Part shown: in pieces, positions 1 to 6,978 of the stretch | How the letters are laid out: every line of letters begins with the position of its first letter | Numbering within the stretch: the first letter of the stretch is position 1 | Notes under the pieces: generated by a model | What the model was told of the DNA's origin: nothing | Database searches by the model: none | The model's input: only the letters and a program-made list of their open reading frames with translations | From: an uncultured Eubacteriales bacterium | Lineage (GTDB): Bacteria > Bacillota > Clostridia > Christensenellales > Aristaeellaceae | Direction of reading: 5' to 3' | Assembly: GCA_900540045.1 (NCBI GenBank) | Contig: UQEF01000073.1 | Span: 1 to 14,781, forward strand | Length of the DNA stretch: 14,781 nucleotides | Position numbers and translations under genes: made by a program

Positions 1-405
1 GGCAACAAATGGAACTTCTGAAAAACATCCGCGCGTACGAGGACGTGTTCTTCGATCCGGCACGCCGCGCAGCATCAGCGGAAAGGCCACGTTATCCGCC
101 GCTGTCAGCTTGCTCAGCAGCTGATAGCCCTGAAACACAAAGCCGATTTTTTCGCGGCGCACGCGGCACAGCGCCTTGGCGTCGAGGCGGCTTACGTCCT
201 CGCCGTCGAGCAGATAGCGGCCGCCGGTGGGGGTGTCGAGGCATCCCAGAATATGCATCAGCGTGCTCTTGCCAGAGCCGCTGGCCCCCACAAAGGCCAC
301 GTATTCACCCGGCCGCACGCGCAGGTCCACCCCCTTAAGCACGCGCTGCGGCGCCTGCCCGCCGCGGCCCGGATAGGTTTTGACAACGCCCTGCATGCGA
401 ATCAC
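1..405 (-). CDS. ABC transporter ATP-binding protein, MacB/LolD-like, N-terminal part only
   Basis: The minus strand reads open from a GTG at 405 to the window edge (135 codons). Residues 1-116 are a typical nucleotide-binding domain of the MacB/LolD/FtsE type: Walker A GASGSGKST at 40-48, followed by MHILGCLD, and the Q-loop FVFQGYQLL with Gln92. These ATPases power FtsX/MacB-type permeases that move lipids, peptides or drugs. The signature motif, Walker B and H-loop would lie beyond the window. The GTG is preferred because AGGGAGGG (413-420) lies 7 bases upstream; an in-frame ATG at 396 is the alternative. After Pro116 (about base 58) the translation stops resembling the family and becomes Arg-rich, so the last ~57 bases may not belong to this gene. 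The missing remainder and any permease partner would lie to the left. Confidence 0.85.
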   Translation of the reverse strand, partial: MIRMQGVVKTYPGRGGQAPQRVLKGVDLRVRPGEYVAFVGASGSGKSTLMHILGCLDTPTGGRYLLDGEDVSRLDAKALCRVRREKIGFVFQGYQLLSKLTAADNVAFPLMLRGVPDRRTRPRTRGCFSEVPFVA

Positions 406-478
406 GCGGCGTCCCTCCCTCCGCGCTCTAGCATGCCCGGAGGCGTTTTTCCTATGCTGTGCCGAGGGGAGAAATCAT

Positions 479-507
479 TTGCAAATGGCTGGAAAATCCA
501 TTATAAT
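479..507 (+). promoter_or_regulatory. Sigma-A-type promoter of the phosphohexomutase gene
   Basis: The -35 TTGCAA (479-484) and -10 TATAAT (502-507) are separated by exactly 17 bases. Transcription would start near 514, giving a leader of about 45 bases before the ATG at 561. This placement rules out the in-frame ATG at 510 as the translation start. There is no TG extension of the -10; the good -35 makes it unnecessary. Confidence 0.75.
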
Positions 508-560
508 GAATGGTGCGAGAATTCACCGGCCAAAAAGAACATAAGGAGAGGTGCTTTTCC

Positions 561-2279
561 ATGGGCTATCGTGACAATTACGAAGCGTGGCTCCGCGACT
601 TTGCCGGGGACGAGGCCACCATCGCCGACCTTCAGGCCATCGCGGGGGATGAAAAGGAAATTGAAGACCGCTTCTACAAAAACCTCAGCTTCGGCACCGC
701 GGGCATGCGCGGCGTGCTGGGCGCGGGGATGAACCGCATGAACGTATATACCGTGCGCCGCGCCACCCAGGGACTGGCCGACTATTTGAGCGACGGGGAG
801 AAGAAGCGCGGCGTGGTGATCGCCTACGACAGCCGCCGCATGAGCGCCGAATTTGCCAAGGAAACGGCGCTGGTGCTGTGCGCAAACGGAGTGAAAACCT
901 ATCTGTTTGACGCGCTGCGGCCCGTGGCGCTGCTGTCCTTTGGCGTCAGGCACCTGGGCGCCGCGGCCGGCGTGGTGATTACCGCCAGCCACAACCCGCC
1001 CCAATATAACGGCTACAAGGTCTATGGCGAGGATGGCGCGCAGCTGGGCCCGGAGGCCGCAGCCGCCGTGACCGAAAGGATCAACGCGCTGAGCTTCACC
1101 GCAGCCAAGCGCATGGACGAGGAAGCCGCCAGGGCTGCGGGGCTTTTGAACATTATCGGCAATAAAGAGGTGGACGACGAGTATATCGCACGGGTCAAGA
1201 CCCTTTCCATCAACCCCGAAATCGTGGCTGAGGCGGGCAAGAACCTCAAGATCGTCTACACCCCCATCCATGGCAGCGGCAACGTGCCCGTGCGCCGCAT
1301 CCTGCGCGAAATCGGCATCACCAACGTGAGCGTGGTCAAGGAGCAGGAGGCGCCCGACCCCAATTTCTCCACCGTCAAAGTGCCCAATCCGGAGGACCCC
1401 GCCGCCTTCACGCTGGCCATCAAGCTGGCCAACGAGGTGGGCGCGGACGCCATCTTCGGCACCGACCCGGACTGCGACCGTCTGGGCGTAGCGGTGCGCG
1501 AGAAGGACGGCAGCTTCCGCCTGCTGACCGGCAATCAGATCGGCTGCCTGATGCTCTACTACATCCTCAGCTGCAAAAAGGCGCAGGGCAAGCTGCCGGC
1601 CAACGGCGCCGTGGTCAAGAGCATCGTGTCCACCGAGCTGGCGCGCGCCATCTGCAAGGACTTCGGCGTGGCGCTGTTCGACACGCTGACGGGCTTCAAG
1701 TTTATCGGCGAAAAGATTCAGCAGTTCCAGGATACCGGCAGCCATACCTTCCTCTTCGGCTTTGAGGAAAGCTATGGCTATCTCTCCAGCACCTTTGTGC
1801 GCGACAAGGACGGCGTCAACGCCTCTTTGCTCATCGCCGAGGCTGCGTGCTATTACAGCACCCAGGGCAGGACGCTGTGCGACGTGATGGCCGAGATCTT
1901 CCAGCGCTACGGCTACTACCTGGAGCACGTGGAATCCACCACCCTGCCGGGCATCGACGGCCTGAAGGTGATGGCGGAGATCATGGCCCGCATCCGCAAG
2001 AACCCGCCGGTCGAGATCGGCGGCGTGAAGGTGGCACGCGTGCTGGACATCATGGCCGGCACGGAAACCGACGTGGCCACCGGCAAGGTGACAAAGCTGG
2101 ATTACCCCGAAAGCGACGTGCTCTACTTCGCCATGGAGGGCGGGCACTTCGTGTGCGTGCGCCCCAGCGGCACCGAGCCGAAGATCAAGCTTTATGTCAA
2201 TGTCAACGATCCCGACCAGGCCAAGGCGCAGGAGCTGCTGGAGCACCTGACCGCCGAGGCGCAAAAGCTGCTGAAATAG
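561..2279 (+). CDS. pgcA: Alpha-D-phosphohexomutase (phosphoglucomutase/phosphomannomutase)
   Basis: This 572-residue cytoplasmic enzyme interconverts hexose 1- and 6-phosphates, linking glycolysis with glycogen, UDP-glucose and cell-envelope sugar synthesis. All four family signatures are present: the phosphoserine loop TASHNP at 141-146 (Ser143), the metal-binding DPDCDR at 302-307, the sugar-binding loop GFEESYG at 400-406, and the C-terminal phosphate-binding RPSGTEPK starting at Arg534. The opening FGTAGMRG segment and the length match PgcA-type enzymes of Firmicutes (about 580 residues). The ATG at 561 is chosen because AGGAGAG (544-550) sits 10 bases upstream; an in-frame ATG at 510 lies in the promoter. 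It appears monocistronic, with its own promoter and a hairpin after the stop. The choice of glucose, mannose or glucosamine phosphate as main substrate cannot be settled from sequence alone; the symbol follows the Bacillus orthologue. Confidence 0.93.
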   Translation: MGYRDNYEAWLRDFAGDEATIADLQAIAGDEKEIEDRFYKNLSFGTAGMRGVLGAGMNRMNVYTVRRATQGLADYLSDGEKKRGVVIAYDSRRMSAEFAKETALVLCANGVKTYLFDALRPVALLSFGVRHLGAAAGVVITASHNPPQYNGYKVYGEDGAQLGPEAAAAVTERINALSFTAAKRMDEEAARAAGLLNIIGNKEVDDEYIARVKTLSINPEIVAEAGKNLKIVYTPIHGSGNVPVRRILREIGITNVSVVKEQEAPDPNFSTVKVPNPEDPAAFTLAIKLANEVGADAIFGTDPDCDRLGVAVREKDGSFRLLTGNQIGCLMLYYILSCKKAQGKLPANGAVVKSIVSTELARAICKDFGVALFDTLTGFKFIGEKIQQFQDTGSHTFLFGFEESYGYLSSTFVRDKDGVNASLLIAEAACYYSTQGRTLCDVMAEIFQRYGYYLEHVESTTLPGIDGLKVMAEIMARIRKNPPVEIGGVKVARVLDIMAGTETDVATGKVTKLDYPESDVLYFAMEGGHFVCVRPSGTEPKIKLYVNVNDPDQAKAQELLEHLTAEAQKLLK

Positions 2280-2302
2280 GCGGCGTACAGACACAGAAAG
2301 CA

Positions 2303-2335
2303 GGGGCCCCGGAGCGCGTCGCGCTTCGGGGCCTC
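2303..2335. terminator. GC-rich hairpin between convergent genes
   Basis: Bases 2305-2317 pair with 2321-2333 across a 3-base loop, with one G-U pair; 2303-2304 can add two more pairs with 2334-2335. There is no T-run on the plus side. On the minus side the hairpin is followed by a mildly T-rich stretch. It lies 24 bases past the phosphohexomutase stop and probably helps end transcription from one or both convergent genes. Confidence 0.5.
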
Positions 2336-2525
2336 AGACTGTCCAAAAACCATTTGGGAGGTTCGGAGGGCCCGCCTGCCGGTCGCCCTCTCCGCCCGTT
2401 TCGCTCCCTTGTAAATACCGGCGTTCTGCGCGCTGACCGCGCGCAGCCCTTCGCCTCCAGTCGCTTTGGGCCTTTAGCCCGAGTGCCCCCCGGGGCACCC
2501 GCGTCCTTTCGGCGCCGGGCGGTTT
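2336..2525. other. Structured non-coding intergenic block, candidate interspersed repeat
   Basis: No convincing gene lies between the convergent stops at 2279 and 2526. The block holds several short GC-rich hairpins: 2366-2371 with 2385-2390, 2426-2432 with 2440-2446, GGGC/GCCC around 2468-2480, and the near-perfect palindrome 2483-2498. The density of separate stems is more than a simple terminator needs and resembles dispersed intergenic repeats of GC-rich Firmicutes. Only one copy is visible here, so repeat status is an inference. Confidence 0.35.
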
Positions 2526-3377
2526 TTATTCCTTCCCCTGCACCTTGCCCAGCGCCCAGGCCAGCACCGCGCCTGCCGCGAAGCAGCCCGCGTAGATCAG
2601 CCAGTCGCCCAGGCCCATGGCAAAGGTGTAGCCGGGCGAAATCATCAGCTTGACCGGCGGCAGAATCACCACCGTGGAGGCCAGCACCACGCCCACCACC
2701 GCGTGCATGAACAGCGAATACCAGCGCTTGAGGCAGTAGCCCACACCACGGGAGAGCAGCACCACCGTCAGCAGCAGGCACACGCCCATGGGCAGGATCA
2801 CGCCCAGGTCCAGCGCGCCGATGGAGGCGTACATGGGTGTGGCCAGTCCCAGGAAAAAGAAGATGTTGGAGGGACTCATGCCCGGTACGATGATGCCCAG
2901 CCCCCACAGTACGCCGCACAGGCACCACCAGCCGAAGTTCGGGATCACGTTGGCCTGTCCCCCCAGGGACATGGGAATCATCCAGGCGAGCATCACCACC
3001 AGCGCAATCGCCAGCGCGGCCATCGAACCGCGGGCCACGCCCTGCTGCCGCGCCTCGCGAAGCAGGCTGGGCAGCGTGCCCACGATCAGGCCGATAAACA
3101 GGAAGATGGCCGCCGTTTCGGACCGCTCCAGAAAATCGCCCAGAAGCTTGGAGATGCCAAGCGTTCCCACCAGCATGCCCACGGCGATGGGCCAGAAGAA
3201 ACCGATCTGCTTTTTGAACTGGTGGATGGGGTTGGCCAGAAGGGCCATCATCGGCTTGTAGATGCCCATGATAACGCACAGCGCGCCGCCGCTGATGCCC
3301 GGCAGCAACGCGCCAATGGCGATGACCGCACCCTTGAGAATCCCCAGCAGGGGGCTTTGGCGGGGAGTATCCTGCAA
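2526..3377 (-). CDS. DUF368 membrane protein, predicted undecaprenyl-phosphate translocase (PopT-like)
   Basis: A polytopic inner-membrane protein of 283 residues from the chosen start. It has the two family hallmark loops, PGISGG (26-31) and PGMSPSN (165-171), each leading into a hydrophobic segment, consistent with an internal repeat. DUF368 proteins have been shown in other bacteria to recycle the C55 lipid carrier by flipping undecaprenyl phosphate back to the cytoplasmic face, supporting peptidoglycan and surface-polymer synthesis; transfer of that role here rests on family membership. Start choice: the longest frame begins at GTG 3386, but GAAAGGA (3388-3394) would then be only one base away. 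TTG 3377 leaves a normal spacing of about 10 bases, so I prefer it. A promoter lies at 3413-3421 and a hairpin separates it from the upstream codirectional gene, so it looks monocistronic. Confidence 0.88.
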   Translation of the reverse strand: MQDTPRQSPLLGILKGAVIAIGALLPGISGGALCVIMGIYKPMMALLANPIHQFKKQIGFFWPIAVGMLVGTLGISKLLGDFLERSETAAIFLFIGLIVGTLPSLLREARQQGVARGSMAALAIALVVMLAWMIPMSLGGQANVIPNFGWWCLCGVLWGLGIIVPGMSPSNIFFFLGLATPMYASIGALDLGVILPMGVCLLLTVVLLSRGVGYCLKRWYSLFMHAVVGVVLASTVVILPPVKLMISPGYTFAMGLGDWLIYAGCFAAGAVLAWALGKVQGKE

Positions 3378-3412
3378 TGCAAGCACATCCTTTCGTATGC
3401 ATAGACAAAATC

Positions 3413-3421
3413 AGTATACCA
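3413..3421 (-). promoter_or_regulatory. Extended -10 promoter of the DUF368 gene
   Basis: On the minus strand TGG-TATACT gives a TGn-extended -10 (hexamer 3418 to 3413). The expected -35 position reads TGGGCT, which is poor, so the TG extension would carry recognition. It lies about 35 bases upstream of the chosen start. Confidence 0.55.
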
Positions 3422-3486
3422 TAACCCGGCCGGAAAGCCCACCGGAAGGATAAAAAACGGAAAATCTTAACAGAACGTTAGCATAC

Positions 3487-3521
3487 GCAAAGGTCCGGCC
3501 AATCAATGGCCGGGCCTTTGC
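3487..3521 (-). terminator. Hairpin after the Re-citrate synthase-like gene
   Basis: A 14-base stem (3487-3500 with 3508-3521) with a 7-base loop and one non-Watson-Crick position starts about 20 bases past the stop at 3543. It ends in CCTTTGC on the minus strand, so it lacks a long T-run. It separates the aminotransferase/synthase operon from the downstream DUF368 gene. Confidence 0.65.
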
Positions 3522-3542
3522 ATGCCGGATGGACACCGAAGA

Positions 3543-4934
3543 TCAGCTCTTATGGAACAGCAGGCGCTCGTAACGCTCCTGATCGGCGTCGCGGACCATG
3601 ACTTCGAGCTCCTCGTCACCCATCACGGTGTTGCGGCCCTCGGCGTAGAGGGCGTCCACCTGCTCCTTGACCGCTGCCACCAGCGGGTCCTGCTTGCCCA
3701 CGGCATTTTCGCCCTTGAGACGGAAATAGCTGTTGAGCCAGTGAGCGATACCGGCCAGTCCGCTGTGGCTGTCCACGGCCACGGAGGCGGGACGGTTGAG
3801 AATGGTGGCGGTATCGAAGATGTTGTAGATTTCCTCATCCTTGAGCATGCCGTCGGCGTGGATGCCGGCGCGCGTCACGTTGAAGTGACGGCCCACGAAG
3901 GGCTGGCGCGGGCTGATCTCCAGCCCGATCTCGCGCTCCATGTACTCGGCGATCTCGCTCACGGCGGTCAGGTCCATGCCGTCGGTGGTGCCGCGCAGGG
4001 CCTGATACTCGATGGCCATGGCCTCCAACGGGCAGTTGCCCGTGCGCTCGCCGATGCCCAGCAGCGAGCAGTTGACGCTGGAGCAGCCGTAGAGCCATGC
4101 CGTGCCCGCATTGGAGACGACCTTGTAAAAGTCGTTATGGCCATGCCATTCCAGCTGTTCGGAGGGAATGCGGGCATAGTGGTTGAGGCCGTAGATGATG
4201 CCGGGCACGCTGCGGGGCAGGGCCGCGCCGGGATAGGTGACGCCGTAGCCCATGGTGTCGCAGGCGCGCACCTTGATGGGCAGTCCGCTTTCCTCGGACA
4301 GGAGCATCAGCTGCTCGGCAAAGGGCAGCACGAAGCCGTAGAAGTCCGCGCGGGTGATGTCCTCAAAGTGACAGCGGGGCACGATGCCCTGCGCCAGCGC
4401 CGCCTTGACGATGCCCAGGTATTTGTCCATGGCCTGCGCGCGGGTCAGGTGCATCTTTTTGAAAATGTGGTAATCGCTGCACGAAACCAGGATGCCCGTC
4501 TCCCGCACGCCCGCGGCCTTGACGAGCTTAAAGTCGTTTTCGTTGGCGCGAATCCAGGTGGTGATCTCCGGGTACTTCAGCCCCAGCGCCTGGCAGCGCT
4601 CCAGCGCCTCGCGGTCGCGGTCGGTGTAGAGAAAGAACTCGCTCTGACGAATCAGGCCCTTGGGGCCGCCCAGGCGGCTTTCCAGCTTGAAAAGGTGCTC
4701 GATCTGCTCGGGCTTGAAGGGGCTGACGCTCTGCTGGCCGTCGCGGAAGGTGGTGTCGGTCATCCAGATGTCGGCAGGCATGTTGATGGGCACCAGACGG
4801 TTGTTGAAGGCGATCTTCGGAATGGACTCGTAGTCGAAGATCTCGCGGTAGAGGTTGGGCTCCGCGACGTCCTGAAGCTCATACTGGTATTTGGCCTGCA
4901 TGAGCTGATGGGTTCTCTCGCTGTATTCCAGCAT
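3543..4934 (-). CDS. DRE-TIM acyltransferase, Re-citrate/isopropylmalate/homocitrate synthase-like
   Basis: A 463-residue member of the HMGL-like/LeuA superfamily, which condenses acetyl-CoA with a 2-oxoacid. Visible features: DTTFRDGQQS around 60-69 with the catalytic Arg64-Asp65 pair, metal ligands HGH at 264-266, the glycine-rich NCSLLGIGERTGNCP at 288-302, and RAGIHADG at 355-362, the counterpart of the HxDG-type motif of the LeuA subdomain. The regulatory C-terminal domain of normal LeuA is absent. From memory, the extended N-terminus (NLYREIF, residues 27-33) and YPGAALPRSVPG match clostridial proteins annotated as isopropylmalate synthase that include the Re-citrate synthase of Clostridium kluyveri. 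The pairing with an aspartate aminotransferase fits use of oxaloacetate, but isopropylmalate or homocitrate synthesis cannot be excluded. Its ATG follows the upstream TAA with no gap; AAGGAG inside that gene is 9 bases away, implying translational coupling. Confidence 0.85.
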   Translation of the reverse strand: MLEYSERTHQLMQAKYQYELQDVAEPNLYREIFDYESIPKIAFNNRLVPINMPADIWMTDTTFRDGQQSVSPFKPEQIEHLFKLESRLGGPKGLIRQSEFFLYTDRDREALERCQALGLKYPEITTWIRANENDFKLVKAAGVRETGILVSCSDYHIFKKMHLTRAQAMDKYLGIVKAALAQGIVPRCHFEDITRADFYGFVLPFAEQLMLLSEESGLPIKVRACDTMGYGVTYPGAALPRSVPGIIYGLNHYARIPSEQLEWHGHNDFYKVVSNAGTAWLYGCSSVNCSLLGIGERTGNCPLEAMAIEYQALRGTTDGMDLTAVSEIAEYMEREIGLEISPRQPFVGRHFNVTRAGIHADGMLKDEEIYNIFDTATILNRPASVAVDSHSGLAGIAHWLNSYFRLKGENAVGKQDPLVAAVKEQVDALYAEGRNTVMGDEELEVMVRDADQERYERLLFHKS

Positions 4935-6134
4935 TTACTCCAGCTCCTTTACAAAGGCGGCAATGCGCCGAAGTCCCTCCTCGATGTTTTCCATGGAAGT
5001 GGCATAGCTGATGCGGCAGAAGCCCTCGTCCAGGAAGGCCGCTCCCGGCACCAGCGCAACGTGTGCATGTTCCAGAAGCGCTTCCGCTATGGCGGTGCTT
5101 CCGCTCAGCACCTTGCCGTGGCAGCGCTTGCCGGTGATGCCGCGAATGTTCATCATCACGTAGAACGCGCCGTGGGGCTTGCGGCAGCTCAGGCCGGGAA
5201 TGGCGTTGATCAGCTCCACCAGCCGGTCGCGCCGCTGCTCAAAAGCCCTGCGCATTTCCTCCACGCAGTCCTGCGGCATGGTGAGGGCCACGGCGGCGGC
5301 ATGCTGCGCGGCGGTGTTGGGGGCGGAAGTGGCCTGGCTCTGGTAGTTGACCATGCCCTTGATGACGTCGCGGGGTCCGCAGGCGTAGCCGATGCGGAAA
5401 CCGGTCATGGCATAGGACTTGCTCACGCCGTTGATCAAAATGGTGCGGGCCTTGATCTCCGGGCCGAAGGTGGCGATGGAATAGTGCTTCTCGCCGCTGT
5501 AGACCAGCTTTTCATAGATTTCGTCGGCCACGATGTAGAAATCGTGCTTCACGGCCAGATCCGCCAGCTGCTGAAGCTGCTCGCGCGACCACATGCAGCC
5601 GTTGGGGTTGGAGGGCGTGTTGAGGATGAAAGCCTTGGTGCGCGGGGTGATGAGCTTTTCAAGATCCGCCATCAAGGGCAAAAATCCCTGACTTTCCGGA
5701 CAGTCCAGAAATACGGGGACGCCCCCGGCCATGCGCACCATCTCCGGGTAGCTGACCCAGCAGGGCTTATCGACGATCACTTCGTCGCCGGGGTCCAGGA
5801 TGGCCTGAAAGGTGTTATAAAGCGAGTGCTTGGCGCCGTTGGAGACGATGATCTCATCCATGCCGTAGACCAGGCCGTGGTCCTCAAGCAGGCGCGCGGC
5901 AATGGCGCGGCGCAGTTCCAGCGTGCCCGCCGCAGGTGTGTAGCGGGTCATCCCCAGGTCCATGGCTTCCTTCATGGCTTCGCGGATGGGGGCGGGGGTT
6001 TCAAAATCCGGCTCTCCTGCGGCAAAGCCGATCACGTTGACACCCTGGCTGCGCAGCTCCTTGGCCCTGGCATCCATGGCCAGGGTGGCGGAGGGGGCGA
6101 TGGCGCTGCATTTTTTGGACAGTCCAAGCGGCAT
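4935..6134 (-). CDS. Pyridoxal-phosphate class I aminotransferase, aspartate type
   Basis: A 399-residue fold-type I enzyme. Lys239 in GVSKSYAMTGFRIGY forms the PLP Schiff base, Asp204 (VADEIY) pairs with the pyridine nitrogen, Asn176 lies in SNPNG, and Arg374 in FCRISYA binds the substrate alpha-carboxylate. The opening (residues 1-20) and the FAAGEPDF segment are typical of the AspB/PatA subgroup, which mainly interconverts aspartate and 2-oxoglutarate with oxaloacetate and glutamate; aromatic or alanine substrates are possible. ATG 6134 is chosen because GGAGG lies 8 bases upstream. An in-frame ATG at 6167 gives 11 extra residues but has a poorer context, and the longer open frame to 6554 crosses the promoter. 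First gene of a two-gene operon whose second product uses acetyl-CoA and a 2-oxoacid, plausibly the oxaloacetate made here. Confidence 0.93.
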   Translation of the reverse strand: MPLGLSKKCSAIAPSATLAMDARAKELRSQGVNVIGFAAGEPDFETPAPIREAMKEAMDLGMTRYTPAAGTLELRRAIAARLLEDHGLVYGMDEIIVSNGAKHSLYNTFQAILDPGDEVIVDKPCWVSYPEMVRMAGGVPVFLDCPESQGFLPLMADLEKLITPRTKAFILNTPSNPNGCMWSREQLQQLADLAVKHDFYIVADEIYEKLVYSGEKHYSIATFGPEIKARTILINGVSKSYAMTGFRIGYACGPRDVIKGMVNYQSQATSAPNTAAQHAAAVALTMPQDCVEEMRRAFEQRRDRLVELINAIPGLSCRKPHGAFYVMMNIRGITGKRCHGKVLSGSTAIAEALLEHAHVALVPGAAFLDEGFCRISYATSMENIEEGLRRIAAFVKELE

Positions 6135-6255
6135 GGCGGTTTCCTCCCTGTTGCGGCATTCATGCATCGATAAAGATGAAGGATAAAAGGGCGATCCCTG
6201 CAAAACGCGGAGAACGGGCGCCAGAGGGCCCGGCGGCGCGAAAGGCACGGTTGAC

Positions 6256-6284
6256 ATTATATCATATTTCATTTTGCACGTAAA
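6256..6284 (-). promoter_or_regulatory. Promoter of the aminotransferase operon
   Basis: On the minus strand, -35 TTTACG (6284 to 6279), a 17-base spacer and -10 TATAAT (6261 to 6256), with a TGA extension just before the -10. The predicted start near 6249 leaves a leader of about 115 bases before the ATG at 6134. That leader holds a weak hairpin (6218-6222 with 6235-6239) and a tiny AGGG/CCCT stem followed by TTTT, which is too weak for me to call an attenuator. Confidence 0.7.
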
Positions 6285-6394
6285 GTGCGAGCGGCACGCT
6301 TTTTTGGGCTTTCTCTCGAAAATGAATTTTTCATTCAAAAAATTGCATTTCGGACATATGCAGTCGGATGCTGAAAATTGTAACATGCAAAAGA

Positions 6395-6424
6395 TTGTTT
6401 CACTCAGATACAAAATGGTATAAT
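6395..6424 (+). promoter_or_regulatory. Promoter of the thioredoxin-like/ccdA operon
   Basis: -35 TTGTTT (6395-6400), an 18-base spacer, and -10 TATAAT (6419-6424) preceded by TGG, giving an extended -10. Transcription would start near 6431. A full AAGGAGGT ribosome binding site (6444-6451) follows, 8 bases before the ATG. Confidence 0.72.
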
Positions 6425-6459
6425 TCATACGTAAACCAATCTGAAGGAGGTACCGAAGG

Positions 6460-6978
6460 ATGAACAAATCGTCGATCCGGAAACTTGCGGGACTGCTTGT
6501 GCTGGCGGTGCTGCTGGCTGCCGCGCCCCTTGCGCCGGCCGAGGAAGCGCCCAATGTGACCGAGCTGATGAACAGCTATACCGAACTGGACCTGTCGCCC
6601 TATCTGGGTAAGACGGTTTTTATAAACTTCTTCACCGAATGGTGCTACTACTGCATGCAGGAGATGCCCGATATCAAGGCGCTCTACGATACCTACAGCG
6701 AGGATGAGCTGGCCATCGTGCTGGTGCATGTATGGGACGGCGAAAACGCCGACAACACCGCCTCCGTCAAGGGAAAATACGGCATGGAGGACATGACTTT
6801 CTTCGAGGACGAGGATATGATGGTGGCCAGAATGGTAGGCCTGCAGGGCTATCCGGCGAGCCTCTTCCTCAACCCTGACGGCACGCTGGAGGCCGCGGCC
6901 AACTATATGCTGACGCTGGAGCAGATGACGGGCCAGCTGGACGCCATGGGCGTGGCCAGAAAGGCGGCGGAGGAATGA
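6460..6978 (+). CDS. Secreted thioredoxin-like (TlpA/ResA-type) protein
   Basis: A 172-residue protein with an N-terminal signal: basic MNKSSIRK, then a hydrophobic run at about 10-24, and a likely signal peptidase I site after APA (about residue 27). There is no lipobox cysteine, so it is secreted or held by an uncleaved helix rather than lipid-anchored. The mature part is a thioredoxin fold with active site WCYYC (Cys62 and Cys65) and cis-Pro132 in GYPASLFL. CYYC is unusual; TlpA/ResA proteins usually have a proline after the first cysteine. Family role: thiol-disulfide exchange outside the membrane, here presumably kept reduced by CcdA, whose gene overlaps by 4 bases. No cytochrome c synthesis genes are nearby, so a general or substrate-specific reductase is more likely than haem maturation, though those genes could lie outside the window. 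Confidence 0.88.
   Translation: MNKSSIRKLAGLLVLAVLLAAAPLAPAEEAPNVTELMNSYTELDLSPYLGKTVFINFFTEWCYYCMQEMPDIKALYDTYSEDELAIVLVHVWDGENADNTASVKGKYGMEDMTFFEDEDMMVARMVGLQGYPASLFLNPDGTLEAAANYMLTLEQMTGQLDAMGVARKAAEE

Larger units (their letters stand above)
6135..6459. promoter_or_regulatory. Divergent intergenic control region
   Basis: This 325-base stretch without a gene separates the aminotransferase operon (-) from the thioredoxin-like/ccdA operon (+). It is much richer in A+T than the flanking genes between about 6250 and 6440. It contains a promoter for each side, an inverted repeat AATGAA-N3-TTCATT at 6321-6335, a smaller inverted repeat (GCAC/GTGC, 6276-6288) over the minus-strand -35, and a leader of about 115 bases in front of the aminotransferase. 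I recognise no riboswitch or T-box signature. Confidence 0.7.

Noticed and set aside
500..505. TATAAT on the minus strand as a -10 for the ABC gene
   Set aside because: It arises because ATTATAAT is nearly self-complementary; the -35 position is poor and the start codon is about 95 bases away, so I did not call a promoter.
510..560. Upstream in-frame ATG for the phosphohexomutase
   Set aside because: It overlaps the region just downstream of the -10 and precedes the predicted transcription start.
501..2294. 597-codon open frame on the minus strand across the phosphohexomutase gene
   Set aside because: Antisense shadow of a GC-rich gene; its translation is rich in His, Gly, Ala and Val with no motif, while the plus strand has every family signature.
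2203..3408. 401-codon minus-strand frame overlapping the DUF368 gene
   Set aside because: Arg/Gly/Ala-rich shadow that runs through the structured intergenic block; the DUF368 frame carries the real motifs.
3522..6173. 883-codon plus-strand open frame over the synthase/aminotransferase pair
   Set aside because: It mirrors two well-supported minus-strand genes and has no ribosome site or recognisable domain; long antisense frames are expected with strong third-position GC bias.
6135..6554. 140-codon N-terminal extension of the aminotransferase
   Set aside because: It crosses the divergent promoter region and into the thioredoxin-like gene; the ATG at 6134 has a good ribosome site and gives the usual family length.
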